Positions 1-11,084 of a stretch of 64,000 nt of DNA are shown here, piece after piece. Source of the DNA: Lanius collurio (taxonomy: Eukaryota > Chordata > Aves > Passeriformes > Laniidae); NCBI GenBank assembly GCA_020086605.1, contig JACBWW010000021.1, forward strand, positions 6,455,924-6,519,923. The letters are read 5' to 3'. Below the pieces are notes generated by a model, which was given only the letters and a program-made list of their open reading frames with translations, searched no databases and had not been told where the DNA came from. Both the position numbers and the translations under genes were made by a program. Position 1 is the first letter of the stretch, and every line of letters starts with the position of its first letter.

Positions 1-674
1 TTTGTTTCAAAGTCACTCCGTGCTTCACTTCCTGAAATGTTCAGAACCAAGGCCTCCCTGCACTGAGGGACAGCTGAGCATCCCCTCGTGGATTTCTCTC
101 TCACCCCTTTTTGCTGCCCCCTCCCCACCTTGCCCTCCCTCGTGGGCAGGAAGAGCTGCCCTGCCCTGTCCCCAGACCCTTCCCACAGGAATATCCCGGC
201 TGGAGAAGCAGGACCAAGCCGTAGCCACGTCCCACCTCCTGGGTGAATTTTCCTGATGGGAAAGAAAAGGAGAAGGGCCCGTTGCTGTTGCTGCTGCTTG
301 ACTTTAGCCTCCTCCAGCTCTAGCTGGCAGAGCAAGGTCCAGCACTGATAATCAGGCGAGTTTGGTGGGGAAAATGCTGGGAAGGATGGAAAAGAGCATC
401 CCTTGTGTGCCAGTCTGCAGAATCACCACCCGCTCCCAGGCAGTGCCAGCCACCAGCGTCCGGCGCAGCAGAGGAGCTGCTGACATTCCCACCGGGTGCA
501 TTTATTTGGATTTGGGAAATTGCTGTCAAATGAGTCACCTGGCAGAGCAGCACAAGCCCCCCGTGAGGAGAGCGGCGCTGCCAGGGAGCTGCTGCCAGCA
601 GAGCACTCGTGCCTCAGACAGCCCCTTGTGCTGGGCCCTCCAGAGCCAGCTGGGCAGCAGGGCTGCTGCTGCTG
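1..674. other. GC-rich unique DNA, no gene seen
   Basis: Pyrimidine-rich stretch at about 60-180 and a short imperfect (TGC) run at about 277-300. Open frames occur on both strands, but none has recognisable domains, splice context or a composition different from the surroundings. Confidence 0.6.
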
Positions 675-818
675 CCAGCACTGACCTCTCCACTGGTGTC
701 AGCATTGACCCCTTCAGAGGTGCCAACACTGACCCCTCTGCTGCTGCCAGCACTGACCCCTTCAGAGATGCCAGCACTGACCCCTTCAGGGATGCCAGCA
801 CTGATGCCTCCATTGGTC
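675..818. repeat. 24-bp minisatellite, six copies
   Basis: Units begin at 675, 699, 723, 747, 771 and 795 with the core CCAGCACTGACCCC(T). The spacing is exactly 24 bp, so any frame through it reads as an eight-residue repeat (for example ASTDPFRD). Copies differ by several substitutions, most at the two ends, while the copies from 747 and 771 are nearly identical. The 24-bp period explains why a 228-codon frame stays open from 362 to 1048; I do not regard that frame as a gene. Confidence 0.9.
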
Positions 819-1050
819 CCCGCTGTCCACCTGCATGTCCCTGTGCCCATCTGAGTACCCTGTATCCATCTGAGTGTCCCTTTGAGTCCAGCCCAGCCTT
901 TCCCTTGGCTCCTGCTGCCCTGGCAGAGGTTAAAGAGCTGGAGGACGGCTCTGGAGCTGCAGACAATAAAACTTCCCTGAAGTTTGGGAGCCCCTGGCAT
1001 GGACCCATCCCTGTACTTAAGCAGAAAATCACCAGAGAAGTGCTATAATC

Positions 1051-1290
1051 TGACAGATTTTTCACAGGCTTAAATATTCATGAATTAGAAGAATTGGCAG
1101 AATTTTCTACATTATTAGCTTTCATCATGGCTCCAGGAGCAGTTGGTGCACTGGCTGCTCTTCAAAAGCTATTAATCGAGTCTGTCATCACAGCAGCCAT
1201 TTTTTAATTAGCTGCTTTACGGAACGATCTGGTGCAGGAGGGAGACTGCAACATTTAAATGGTATTAAAGTTTTAAAGGTGCCCCTTTCC
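1051..1290. promoter_or_regulatory. AT-rich island, candidate conserved non-coding element
   Basis: AT content rises sharply against the GC-rich flanks. Homeodomain-type words are visible, including TATTAATCGA near 1171 and TTTTTTAATTAGC near 1201, along with AATATTCATGAATTAG near 1073. No repeat or coding signal is seen. Enhancer function is inference only. Confidence 0.35.
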
Positions 1291-1815
1291 ATTTCTAATC
1301 CCAGTTCTGGAAGGCCATGATAGGGAACCAAACGCCTTCTCTCCAATGGTTAAATTCCTGCTTTCCTCTGGAAAAAAGTGACTCTTGGAAAACCGAGAGT
1401 CTGCTGCTTCTACCCGGAGAAGAAATTGCAGGGAATAAATTGTTCTGGAAGCTCGCAGCATTCCTGCCCGATGAAATCAAGGCGGGATGTTCGTGGCTGC
1501 AGCACGGAGTGTTCAGGGCTGAGGAGGCAGGACGTGGCCTCTTGCTGGGCTGGGATTTTGGGAACACTCATGGAAATCCTCTCCTACCAGACTAGACGCA
1601 CTCCCACATCCCTGTGTGGCTCTGGGGGCATCCCCTGGGTGGGCAGAGCCTGGGGAGCCCCAACACCACACGGGTGCCACCCCCAGCACCCCCAGCTGAG
1701 CTGCTTCTGGAGCAGGAGCTGGCAGGAATTCTGTGGGATGTAACCCGGAGCTTGAGCAGGTTGGAAAGAGCTCCATCCTAAAAAAACCAGGGGCCCGTGA
1801 ACCGCATGTGTGGGC
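1291..1815. other. Unique DNA without recognisable feature
   Basis: Mixed-composition sequence. Open frames on both strands overlap each other and carry no family signature. Confidence 0.5.
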
Positions 1816-1958
1816 TGCTCCTGCATCCATATGGGCTTTTCCTGTGCCTGTGGAGGCTATTCCTGCATCCATGTGGGCTGCATGTGTGGATTGCTCCTGC
1901 ATCCCTGTGGATTGCTCCGGCATCCATGTAGACTGCTCCTGCATCCCTGCAGACTGCC
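1816..1958. repeat. Degenerate 21-bp minisatellite
   Basis: Best-preserved units start at 1893, 1914 and 1935 (GCTCCTGCATCC followed by nine variable bases), exactly 21 bp apart. Older units from 1817 carry substitutions, and one near 1879 is shortened. The 21-bp period keeps several frames open and reads as a seven-residue repeat. Confidence 0.85.
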
Positions 1959-2500
1959 ATGGAAGAACATCTTTGGCCCCAGCTGGGGACAGTGAGGGCT
2001 GTGATCCCAGGAACTGGGGCATTAAATCCCTCTGTGCCCCAGGCTCTGCCCTGGCCTTGGCAGGTGCCTGGGCCCGATTTACAGCCAGCCTTTTGTCTGG
2101 GATTCTCCAGCCCCTGAATCCTTGCTGAGCCCAGGTGCCACTGAATGTCCAGCTGGAAACATCTCCTGACCAGGAGGTGTCCAGCTCTGGGGTTCCTCAG
2201 GGGCTTGGCGAATGGGACAAATCCCTGTTCATGTCCTGGTTGTCTTGGGTTTGGGATGCAGGGAGAGCATGGAGGAGGTGCTGAGGGGCTCCCTGCCCTG
2301 GAGGTGGGCACAGATTTGGGGTCACCCCCAGGAAGCGAGGGTCGGATCTGTGGTAGGCTCGGATCCATGGGAGGGCTGGTTCCATGGGATTTTGAGGCTC
2401 GGATCCATTGGATGGCCCCGATGCTGAACGTGCTGTCGGTGCTTTTCCTTAAACTTTACCAGCCCTCCCCGAGCCAGAGGTGCCACTGCCCTCCTGCCTG
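1959..2500. other. Unique DNA without recognisable feature
   Basis: GC-rich. A word resembling GGCTCGGATCCATGGG occurs twice, near 2358 and 2397, in slightly different form, which suggests a small old duplication. Nothing else is evident. Confidence 0.45.
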
Positions 2501-2765
2501 ATTATCTGCATGGGAAACACAGCAAAATTCTGCCTTTGTGGTGGCTTGAAATGGGAATTTTTTGGCATCAATGTCGCGTCTCCAGCTCTGGCTGCTCCTC
2601 GCTGCCAGCGCTGTAATTTGTGTATTGTGGTGCCGGTGTCCCGCTGACCCGGACGGGAATTGCTGTCTGGGGAAGATCTCCCTCAATTGTCATGTAAAAC
2701 GTGGAAAGCAAAGGAATTGGCAGCTAAAATCGCTAAAATGCCACTGCTGCCTCTACAACCCTTGA
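2501..2765. promoter_or_regulatory. Weak AT-leaning island
   Basis: Composition shifts toward AT between GC-rich flanks, with CpG dinucleotides (GTCGCGTC near 2573) and repeated CTAAAATCGCTAAAATG at about 2723-2739. No repeat family is recognised. It could be a conserved element or simple drift. Confidence 0.2.
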
Positions 2766-3135
2766 GAAGTTGCTCTTTGTAATTCTGGCTGGGTAGCAGA
2801 GGACTGGGGGGTTGGGGATTTTTGGTGATGTGGAATAGGGAAAGTCTGAACCTCGGCCTTCAGGTATTTTTTAATCCTTTGTGGGAAACGCTTCCTTAAT
2901 TGAAGTATTAATATTTGTATTTTGGTAGTAAACATGATCCCCTGTGAGGCTCAGACTGTGCCCACAGATCCTGACGCTCAGGAAAAGGGGGAACAAATCC
3001 TGCTCTACTCCACAGCCTCAAGGGGCGGAGGATGGGGAAACATTCCCAGAAAAAACTTTTTACTCACAGTGAGTGACTTTTCTTGGGTTTCCTTGCCTTG
3101 TTTGGGTTTGTGGGTTTGTTTCTCCTGTCGTGAAC

Positions 3136-3238
3136 GGACGGGGCTTGGAACAGCCTGGGATAGTGGGAGGTTCTCTGCCCATGGAATGAGATGAGCTTGA
3201 AGGTGCCCTCCACCCAAACCATTCCATGATTCCATGGT
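3136..3238 (+). mobile_element. CR1 LINE fragment, extreme 3' tip
   Basis: Begins inside GGGCTTGGAACAGCCTGGGA and ends in the CR1 tail CCATTCCATGATTCCATGG. Compared with the copy at 9336-9612 it lacks the short segment after GCCCATGG that encodes the last residues of the ORF2 protein. Too short to code for anything. Confidence 0.9.
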
Positions 3239-3479
3239 ACTGTGTGGATTTGAAACCTGCTGTCTACAGAATCTTCCTCACTGCTCAGAACCCCCCAGAC
3301 AATCCAGCCGGGAGCAGGGTGACATGTGGGGAAGGGCAGGAATTGCTGCGTCACAGCCATTCTCCCTCACTCTGGTTAAAAATCCCGTGGGTTTGTTGCT
3401 TTCTTCTGTCTCTGCTCCATCATTTCTCGTGTTTAGTCACTCCAGTGAGGCACACGCCCTCCCTGGCAATTAATTGTGG

Positions 3480-3725
3480 TTGTTCCCTGTGATTTTTTGA
3501 ACAAAACTCCCTTTATTAGGTCTCCAGGAGTCCAAAAGCTTTGCAGAACTGCTGGGATCCTGCAGCACACGCTGGCCTTTAATTACATCCCCCAGATAGG
3601 AGAATTTATTAGCAGAATATACTCAATAAGTTCTTTAAAGTGTGGGGTTGGCTCGTGTGTAACACATGGCTCTGCTTTGCTATTTACGTTTGGGGGTAAG
3701 AATGAGGATTTACATTGAAATCCAA
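3480..3725. promoter_or_regulatory. AT-rich island, candidate conserved element
   Basis: Contains CCTTTAATTACATC, GAATTTATTAGCAG and CTCAATAAGTTCTTTAAAGTG, with no repeat homology. The dense TAAT/ATTA words and sharp composition change resemble vertebrate developmental enhancers. Confidence 0.35.
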
Positions 3726-3878
3726 ATGGAACCTGGGCAAAATGAGGGGGTTTGTGGAGAACACCCCCTGCAACCTCTCCATCCTGCTGTGTGTGGGGCT
3801 TGACAGAGCTGGGAAGGAGGAAAATGCTGCTGGAGGAGGTGAAAGTGATGAGGAATGGTTGGAGTGTGGGCTGGGACT

Positions 3879-3910
3879 GGGGTGGGGATGGGGATGGGAT
3901 GGGGATGGGA
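3879..3910. repeat. (GGGGATGGGAT)n-like simple repeat
   Basis: Short G-rich run of GGGATG units on the plus strand. It contains several GGG/GGGG tracts and so could in principle form a quadruplex, although the loops contain AT. Confidence 0.8.
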
Positions 3911-4069
3911 AAAGCTCTGCAGCCAGGCTGGAATTTCCACAGCACCATCCCTGTGCTCCAGAGCCCCTCGGAATGTGGGGCTGCATGACACTGTGGGGCT
4001 GGGAGAGAACTCACGCATCTGTGAGAGCAAGCCCCAAAATCAGCTTTATTTCCCTGCTTGAACAATGCA

Positions 4070-4285
4070 GCCATATGGGCTTCTCCTCATTAAAGGCCTT
4101 TTTCTGTGAGGAAACCACGGCAGAACGAGCGTGGAAGCCGACATAATTAAAGGCTTCTTTTTCCCCAGCCGTGGTGCTGCGGCCTTTGAAGAGCTCGAGG
4201 ATCCCGGAGGAATGCTCTGAACTCGGCAATATTTTGATAGCTGCAATAACATAATCAAAAGATGCTTTCATGAAGAGAGCACCTT
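4070..4285. promoter_or_regulatory. Candidate conserved element
   Basis: Holds CTCATTAAAGGCC and ACATAATTAAAGGC (near 4087 and 4142), which share the ATTAAAGGC core, then GCAATATTTTGATAGCTGC and ATAACATAATCAAAAGATGC. It is repeat-free and bounded by GC-rich DNA. Confidence 0.38.
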
Positions 4286-4289
4286 GTGT

Positions 4290-5730
4290 GCATTGCGGCC
4301 GCCCCGCTCCCCCCGGTCCCGCTCTAATGGGGTCCAGAGCTCATGTGCAGATGGGGAGCTCCATTTTCTGCTGGGGCTGCTCCAGGGACGCTGCCTGAGG
4401 ACGGCTGGGAAGGAGCCGGAGCGTTTCCATGTGGCCCCTGTCCCTCTGCCCCGGCCCTGGGGTGCTCAGGGCTGACCCAGCACAGGCTGGGGGTGACACG
4501 GGGAGCTGGGGCTGAGCCTGCCTGCCCCAGCCTGGGCTCTGGGCCCTCCAAATTACTGCACACAGTGATTCTCTGCTGCTTGAGAGGCAGCCAGGTTGTT
4601 TTTCAGCCTGAAATCCTCATTAATGCACTTTAATGTCTCCCTGCCGTTCTGAAGCGGCCCATCTGCAGGCAGGAATCTGGGATCCTCCTCCCTGTGCCCA
4701 AGCCATTGAAATGCCCGGTTTGTTCCCGGTGTCTCCCAGGCCGAGCCCCAGCCGTGTCCATCCACCTGAGTCCTGGCAGGCTGGGCTGCTTGGAACGAGG
4801 AAATTGGGGCACCTCTTTAATCATTAAGATGGAATCATTAAGCTTTAATGAGGCCAAATTAGGGTTTTGAATCCTGCTGCCTTGCACCAGGCGCTGATTG
4901 TGTGAACTCGGGTGCTCCTGAAGCAGAGCTGGCCCGGGGCTCTGGGGCTCTGCAGGCACAGGGCCACCACCGTCCCCTGCACTGGGACCCTGTGGCCCTG
5001 TCCTCTCTGGGAGGGGAGCAGCGGACACGGTGCCACCAGCATCCCCTCCTGGGATCCTGCAGCTCTGTCCTCTGTGGGAGGAGAAAGGGTTCCAAACCTT
5101 CCACACTCGGGAGGAGCTACTCGGCCCCTGGCTGGCATCAAGAGGGGACAGCAGCACCTTCCTTCCACAGTGCCCCAGAAGTGGGAACCCCAAAACCTCA
5201 GGATGGAAGGAGTTGATGACATCACAGCACTGCCTGTCACTCCCCCTTGTCCCACAGTTTGCTTTTCCTCAATGTTGCTGGAGCAGGACCAGGACCAGGT
5301 GAGCCCCACACAAATCCCAGTGTCACACATTCTGGGCTAAAAGTGAGCCCTGTGCCTTCATTGCAATAAAAGAGCAGGATTCACATGGCTGATCCCCTTT
5401 TTTTAAAGCATGTATTCCCCCATGCTGTCTGAATTTCCCAGGGCTCAGCTAACGGTACTGACTTTCCTCCCACTCCCACATTTATTCCAAGACAACACAA
5501 AGGAGAGGCGGATGGGGCGGTTTTGCCCCCAGAATGGCTCCCCAGAGCAGCTGCTACAGCTGGGGGACAAAATATGGGGGCTTTGGTTCATAAGTATTTC
5601 CCCAAGCACCTGAACCTCAGTTTAGCTGAAATCTGGGGTTTCTCTCCAGCCAGACCCCAGAGGAGAAGCTTTGGAGACACCACCTGTGCCATGGACCTGG
5701 AATGGCTGGTGGCTTTCTGGTGTCAGATGC
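4290..5730. other. GC-rich unique DNA with small AT patches
   Basis: No gene or transposon recognised. AT patches occur at about 4818-4870 (AATCATTAAG twice) and 5340-5420, which includes TTGCAATAAAAGAG. Long overlapping open frames on both strands reflect low stop-codon density. Confidence 0.45.
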
Positions 5731-6160
5731 TGGAATGGTTTGGGTGGGAGGGGACCTTAAAGCCCATCCCACCCACTGCCATGGGCAGGGACACTTCCCA
5801 CTATCCCAGGCTGCTCCAAGCCCCGTGCAGCCTGGCCTTGGATACTTCCAGGGATCCCCATATCCCATCCCCATATCCCATCTATTGTTGCCCTCTGGCA
5901 GTGGGAAGACATTCCCTGTGTCCTGTCCCTCTATCCCTTGTCCCCAGTCCCTCTCCAGCTCTCCTGGAGCCCCTTTAGGCCCTGCAAGGGGCTCTAAGCT
6001 TTCCTTGGAGCTTTCTCTTGTCCAGGCAAACATTCCCAGTTCTCCTGGCCTGGCTCCAGAGGGGCTCCAGCCCTTGGAGCAGCTCCATGGCCTCCTCTGG
6101 AATTGCTCCAGCAGCTCCAGGTCCCTCTGATATTGGTTGCAGCACTTCAGGTCCCATGTT
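5731..6160 (-). mobile_element. CR1 LINE fragment with internal deletion
   Basis: On the reverse strand the element runs from the region upstream of the final ORF2 block to the 3' tail (AAACCATTCC at 5731). About 80 bp that encode the HRVPREAVAAPG segment in other copies are missing after position 5856. In their place CCCCATATCCCAT appears twice in tandem. The upstream part (CCTCTGGAATTGCTCCAGC at about 6095) matches the copy at 23398-23965. Confidence 0.93.
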
Positions 6161-7328
6161 TGTGTGATGATTCTCTGCCTGGTGAGGTTTGGGGTGAATA
6201 GCCATGGGAATTCCCTGCCAGCAGCACTGCATCTCCCATCCTAAATACCCATATTGGGAATCTGCGTGGCCAAAGGTGCCTGGGCTGAGTGTGCCCAGCA
6301 CAAGGAACCACCACCAGCACTATTGTCCCCATCCAGACACCCCCAGCCAGGTCTGATGGATTCTCATGGATCCCTTGGCACCAGGCTGGGATGGTAGTGC
6401 CAGGTTTGCATTCCAGCCTTGGATCCCAAACCCCAGTGTTCCTCCGGATTGTCTCCCCTGTTATCATTTCCCCCACAATGCGCTCTCCCGACCTCAACCA
6501 CATGGCAACCACCTCACATAATGCAACTTCTGTGCTGAGATTATTCATATTTTTTTTTTCCCCCCTTCCCTATTGTTCCTTTGCCAAGTTTTTCTTCTCC
6601 TTCCGAGGAGCTGACTGAAAAGAGCAGCGGCTCCGGAGCAAGGCCAGGCTCCGGAGGCAGCGCGAGCAAATCAACTCGACAAGTGCCTTCACAGGAGTCG
6701 GGGTGGGGGGAGCTGGGGAACAGCCAAACAAAAGCCCCTCCAAATGTCTGTTTGGATTGGAGTATTTGAGTTGGTTTTCCTGGAATGTCTCATCACACGA
6801 AGGAACAATGCAGCCGTGAGGAGGCTGCTCCCGGAAAGGGCAGCCGGGGGAAGGGTGGCTTCGGGAGAGGGTTTCAGCCCCGCACCACCCGGGGAACAAA
6901 AGGGCAGTGCTTTCTGGGGTCTGGGTTTGCAGCGGGAAGGGAGCGGGGCCTGCTGCCCCTGTTCCCTATGGACACGGGGAATGGGGTTGGGAAGAGGGAC
7001 TGGAGCGTGGGCACCCCCTCCAGCTCCAGCTGCTGCTGCCCAGGGAGCTGTTCCAGAGGTCTGGGGAGTGCCACTAAAGAGGGAAGATGGAAAGAAATGG
7101 GATTGTTTAGTCAGGAAAGAGAAAACAGCAGGAGAGGGGGAGTTTTGGGGGGCTGCGTTACATGGAAGGGGCTGATGTGTTCTTGTGCCATGGGACCAGG
7201 AGCTGCTGTGGTGCTGGGGCCTTGGTGCTGGGAAACTGCCCCCCTCCAGCCTCTGGGAAGTGCCCAAAACCCAGCATTTCTGCCCTAAACTCTCCAGCTG
7301 TGGCAGCCACAATGGCACTGTCACTTTT
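6161..7328. other. Unique DNA, no gene seen
   Basis: Includes a T-then-C homopolymer patch at 6549-6570 (TTTTTTTTTTCCCCCC) and GC-rich DNA at 6800-7080. No coding or repeat signature was recognised. A weak AT patch sits near 6725-6790. Confidence 0.45.
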
Positions 7329-7352
7329 TGAGGTCATTTCTGAGGTCATTTC
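7329..7352 (+). promoter_or_regulatory. Exact 12-bp tandem duplication carrying two AGGTCA half-sites
   Basis: TGAGGTCATTTC is repeated head to tail. Each unit carries AGGTCA, the nuclear-receptor half-site, giving a direct repeat with six-base spacing (7331-7336 and 7343-7348). Nuclear-receptor binding is known for AGGTCA direct repeats in general; occupancy here is inference. Confidence 0.4.
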
Positions 7353-7879
7353 TCACAGAGGGCAGAACCCAGGCAGGATTTGTGCCCTGCCCACACTGCA
7401 GGTCAGCCTTTACCCCAAATGAACACTTGTGATGAATTGCCTGGGGGCAGGCAGGGGATGTGCTGGTGTCACCCACCAGGGATCCCAGGGTGGATGGGGT
7501 CCCTTCAGAGCAAAGGAGCTGCCCTGGGGCAGAGGCAGGGAGGGCACAGCTGCTGGTCTGGGAAGGATTTCAGTCTCAGGTTTGCTTAGATCTGGTATTT
7601 ATTAATTGTGGACCTGCCTTGGCTGTCCCCAAACGTCCCATCCCTGGCACCTTCCATGGAGCTATTTCCATAGGAGATGTTGGCTGGGAGAACATCGAGG
7701 ATGGTGACGGAGTGGGTCCATCATTCCTGAAACCCCTTCACATCCCACATCCCTTTTTATTCCCATTTCCTTTACTTTGCAGCTACTGGAAGATGGTTTT
7801 CTTTAGGAGCAGGAAGTCCCACTTTGCCACCTTTTCCCTCCAAACCCACCCTACCTTCATTTTACCTTAATTTCTGCAT
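7353..7879. other. Unique DNA without recognisable feature
   Basis: Mixed composition. No repeat or coding evidence. Confidence 0.45.
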
Positions 7880-8235
7880 CTTTTCATTCTCCACTCCTCA
7901 GCCGTACTGGCCACTTTAGCATAAGAAATGAAATTAATTCTCGTGCTCAGGCTCCAAATGTAAATTCCTTTATTAATAATTGAAATGGATTTATTTATGC
8001 AGTTTGATATTTCTCAGGTTCAGGGAAGGAATTCATTTTTCTCGCGTTGATGATCAACAGACACCGTCATTAAGCTCTTTTTCCCACCCCTCATCCCCTT
8101 CTCCCATCTCATCCTGGTAAACAGATAAAAGCTGGGAGCCTGCTGGTCCTGGCAGACTCCAGGGAAGATTTCCATGAGCTCATGGAAGTAAATAATTAAT
8201 TGGACTTTATCTTCCATTGACTTTGGACAGTTCCT
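7880..8235. promoter_or_regulatory. AT-rich island, candidate conserved element
   Basis: Contains GAAATTAATTCTCGTGC, CCTTTATTAATAATTGAAAT, ACCGTCATTAAGC and GTAAATAATTAATTGG (near 8189). The homeodomain-type TAAT density is high across 350 bp and no repeat is recognised. Confidence 0.4.
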
Positions 8236-9335
8236 CCCCATGAAAGGGATGGATTCTCCTCCCAAATGTTTCCAGTCCCCACCATAGGAAGAGCTTCTGC
8301 CTGGATCCTCCAAGGAGAGCGGCAGCATCCCTGGATCATCAGGAGAGGCGGCAGCATCCTGTGGGAATGTGGATGTGTTCATGCAATCACAACACTCCAG
8401 GCCGGGAGAAATGGGGATGTGGGGGAATATTCTTAGCAAGAATCACATGGATTTTGTTGGAATGAGATGTCCCTGGAACCAAAGCCTGCCTGATCAGCCC
8501 CTCCAGCCCGAGCCCACCTCCTGCAGCTGCTGGCACCTGGTTTCCATTGGGCTGAGGGGTCCTCCCAGCCCTTGGGGCAGGGATACCACAAAAACCTGGG
8601 AATGTTTTGAATTTCCAGCTGTTTCCTTGTGGTTTGGACCCCTGTGAGATGAATTGAGTTTTGGATCAATATGGATTTGCTTTTCTTCTCCCAGGAATGA
8701 CGTCCCTGTGCCGAGCCCAGCTGCACGCGATGTCACAACCCTGAAACCAGCACTTTTAGCCCCAAACTTAGCAACAACCCAAATGGCATTGACTTGAGGC
8801 CTCAGAGGCGGGAGGAGCTCATGGGGTTTGCTCACTGAAGCACAGGGGATGTGCTGGAGGTTTCCCTTTCATCCCAGGCTTGTCAGAGCCGGAAAGATCC
8901 GAGCTCTGCTGTGCCATGACACCGGCAAAGCGCTGGCGCGGCCGCTCCCCGGATCCCCTCCCGCTCGCTCTGGAGAAGCTTTAACATTTCTCTTTCATCT
9001 CACTCTAGTGAGCTTCAAAGAGGCCGGGAAGCCAAGTCCTACCTTCCTGCAGCTGGGGATTATCCAGGCCCTGCTCCCCGCGCTCGGCCTGCAGAACAGG
9101 AATTGATTTATTTGGGGTTCGGCAGCAGCTCCCCGGCAGTTCCTGCACGGATGCAAAACCAGGAGGCCCCCAGGCTTTTCAGCACCCTGGCTCAAAGGGC
9201 GGCAGCACCGTGGAATGCAGAAGGTGATGCAAATGCAGGGCCTCTTCCCTGGCTGCCTGCATGGCCCATTCCTGCAGGCAGGAATTTTGCAGGAGCCTTC
9301 TCTTGGAAAACTCTTGAGTCCAGCATAGGTGTGGG
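8236..9335. other. Unique DNA, no gene seen
   Basis: GC-moderate sequence. GAAAGAGGC-type words and an ATGCAAAT octamer (9227-9234) occur, but eight-base matches are expected by chance in 64 kb. Confidence 0.4.
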
Positions 9336-9612
9336 ACCAGGGATGGAGTGACCATGGGGAATGGCTTCCCACTGCCAGAGGGCAGGGATGGAGGGGATAT
9401 TGGGAAGGAATTGTTCCCTGTGAGGGTGGGGAGGCCCTGGCACAGGGTGCCCAGAGAAGCTGTGGCTGCCCCTGGATCCCTGGAAGTGTCCAAGGCCAGG
9501 TTGGACACTGGGGCTTGGAGCAGGCTGGGACAGTGGGAGGTGTTCCTGACCATGGCAGGGGTGGCACTGGATGAGCTTTAAAGTCCTACCCAAACCATTC
9601 CTTGATTCCATG
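9336..9612 (+). mobile_element. CR1 LINE 3' end with unusually intact ORF2 C-terminus
   Basis: Reads as about 77 uninterrupted codons (9348-9581) of the C-terminal end of the CR1 ORF2 (endonuclease/reverse transcriptase) protein. HRVPREAVAAPGSLEV and LGQWEVFLTMAG are visible, and the frame stops right after DEL, at the family's usual stop position. The 3' tail follows (CCAAACCATTCCTTGATTCC). The catalytic domains lie far upstream and are absent. This is the least decayed copy of its type here, so it is probably among the younger insertions. Confidence 0.96.
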
Positions 9613-10292
9613 CAGATTTTCAGGATCTCTGCATCACTGGAAAAGCCGGAACTTGTTCCGAGGCTGTTGCAGGTGGTTAGAAAGGCTCCTCATTGGGAAG
9701 AGCTGGCCCACATCAAGTCCTGGGGGAAGATCCTTCCACTGCATCCCAGTCCGGGTCACCCCCATCCCCTGTCACCAAAGCTCCCTGAGCACCTCTCCAG
9801 GCCCAGTTTGTTCCGTGCACAATTCCAGTTACATTTGATGATTAATCCCCAATTGCAGGATCCCACACAATGGAGGGAATTGATTAAAAACATGGAAATT
9901 CAGGGGGAGGGGGGAAGTGCTTTAAAATGTGATTTTTGCAGCAGAGAAAGCTCCCTGTGAAGGATTCCATGAGATACTGGGGTAGAAACCATGTCCTTAT
10001 GGAGATTGTGTTCCCAGCCAGGCTCTGGGCCATGCTCAGACACTTCCATGTTTCCCTGCTCCATTTGCCTCTTGCTTAGATCCTTTCCTGGGACATCAGG
10101 TCTTCCACAGGTTGATTTGCACTTTTTTCAGGGAAAACATTTTTTTTTGGCTTGTTTGATGGTAAATTATTCTCCTGGGATGCTCACAGGCATTGCTCTG
10201 GTGTGTCCCATTTTTGTGGGAAAGGCTGTGCTGGTCCGAGCCGCTCCAAGCTCCCACTGGGATATTTTCATGTGAGAAAATAAAAGGTTGGT
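9613..10292. other. Unique DNA, AT-leaning at 9830-9960
   Basis: ACATTTGATGATTAATCCCC near 9831 and TTGATTAAAAACATGG near 9879 give a small TAAT-bearing patch. Nothing else recognised. Confidence 0.35.
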
Positions 10293-10380
10293 TTTCATGG
10301 AGTCACAGAATCCCAGAAAAGTTTGGGTTGGAAGGCACCATGAGGATTTTCTTGCTCCAACCCCCTGAGATGGACCCACA
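10293..10380 (-). mobile_element. CR1 LINE 3' tip, older subfamily
   Basis: The plus strand reads GGAGTCACAGAATCCCAG then GTTTGGGTTGGAAGGCACC and CTTGCTCCAACCCCC. This matches the reverse complement of the CR1 tail type that ends 'CATCTAGTTCCAACCCCC'. Only about 90 bp remain. Confidence 0.85.
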
Positions 10381-10539
10381 AATGCTGATAAAGCTTTCAG
10401 TGATATTTCCTACTTTAGAAGTGTGTTTGGAGGGAAATCCAGGCAGGGAACTCTGAGGGGGAGGGATGAGGGGAGCTGGGGGGTGCTGAGGACACCCCTT
10501 CCACCCCAGCTCCCCCTCCACAGAGTTTTTTAGAAAACA

Positions 10540-10885
10540 CCTTCCCTAATGTATTGGTTTTTCTCCATGGCAGGTGGGGAAATGCAGGGCAGCCCTGCCT
10601 GCAGCCCGGCTTCCCGGGAAAGCGGCGACGGACATTGATTTATGATCAAAAGGGAAAAAGCAAAGCAGAATAAAAAGAATACTTAAGACTTAAAAACAGG
10701 GAAATCTCGTTTCTTCCTGTGTAGGTGTTACCTGGGAATCTTTCATGTTAAACTTAAATGGAATTAAGAATGAGGGGAAAATCACCCTGGGAGCTGCGTG
10801 ATCCTCGTAGCCCTCGATTAAAATTAATCCTGGCATTGATCTGTACAATTTATTAATAGCCTGGCACGGGAGAGGAGCTGCTGCC
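10540..10885. promoter_or_regulatory. AT-rich island, candidate conserved element
   Basis: Holds GACATTGATTTATGATCAAA, AAAGAATACTTAAGACTTAA, CTCGATTAAAATTAATCC and ACAATTTATTAATAGCC. The TTAAAATTAATCC stretch puts two homeodomain-type sites close together. No repeats seen. Confidence 0.42.
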
Positions 10886-11084
10886 ATAAACACCCCAGCC
10901 CTCTCCAGAGCATCCCGGCCCCTGCCCCATCCCCACCTCGGCCCTGGGATTTAATAATTGATCGGAGCCACCCCTTCCAAACCCCCAGCACCAATTAACC
11001 AGCGGCCCCCCTGACCCGGGCTCTGCCTGCTGGGGAGAGGGGACGACACCGCAGACTTGAAACGAAAAAACCAAGAGCAAAGCC

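Noticed and set aside
362..1048. 228-codon forward open frame
   Set aside because: Openness comes from a 24-bp stop-free minisatellite and GC-rich flanks. No domain, no codon-usage contrast, and overlapping frames open on the opposite strand.
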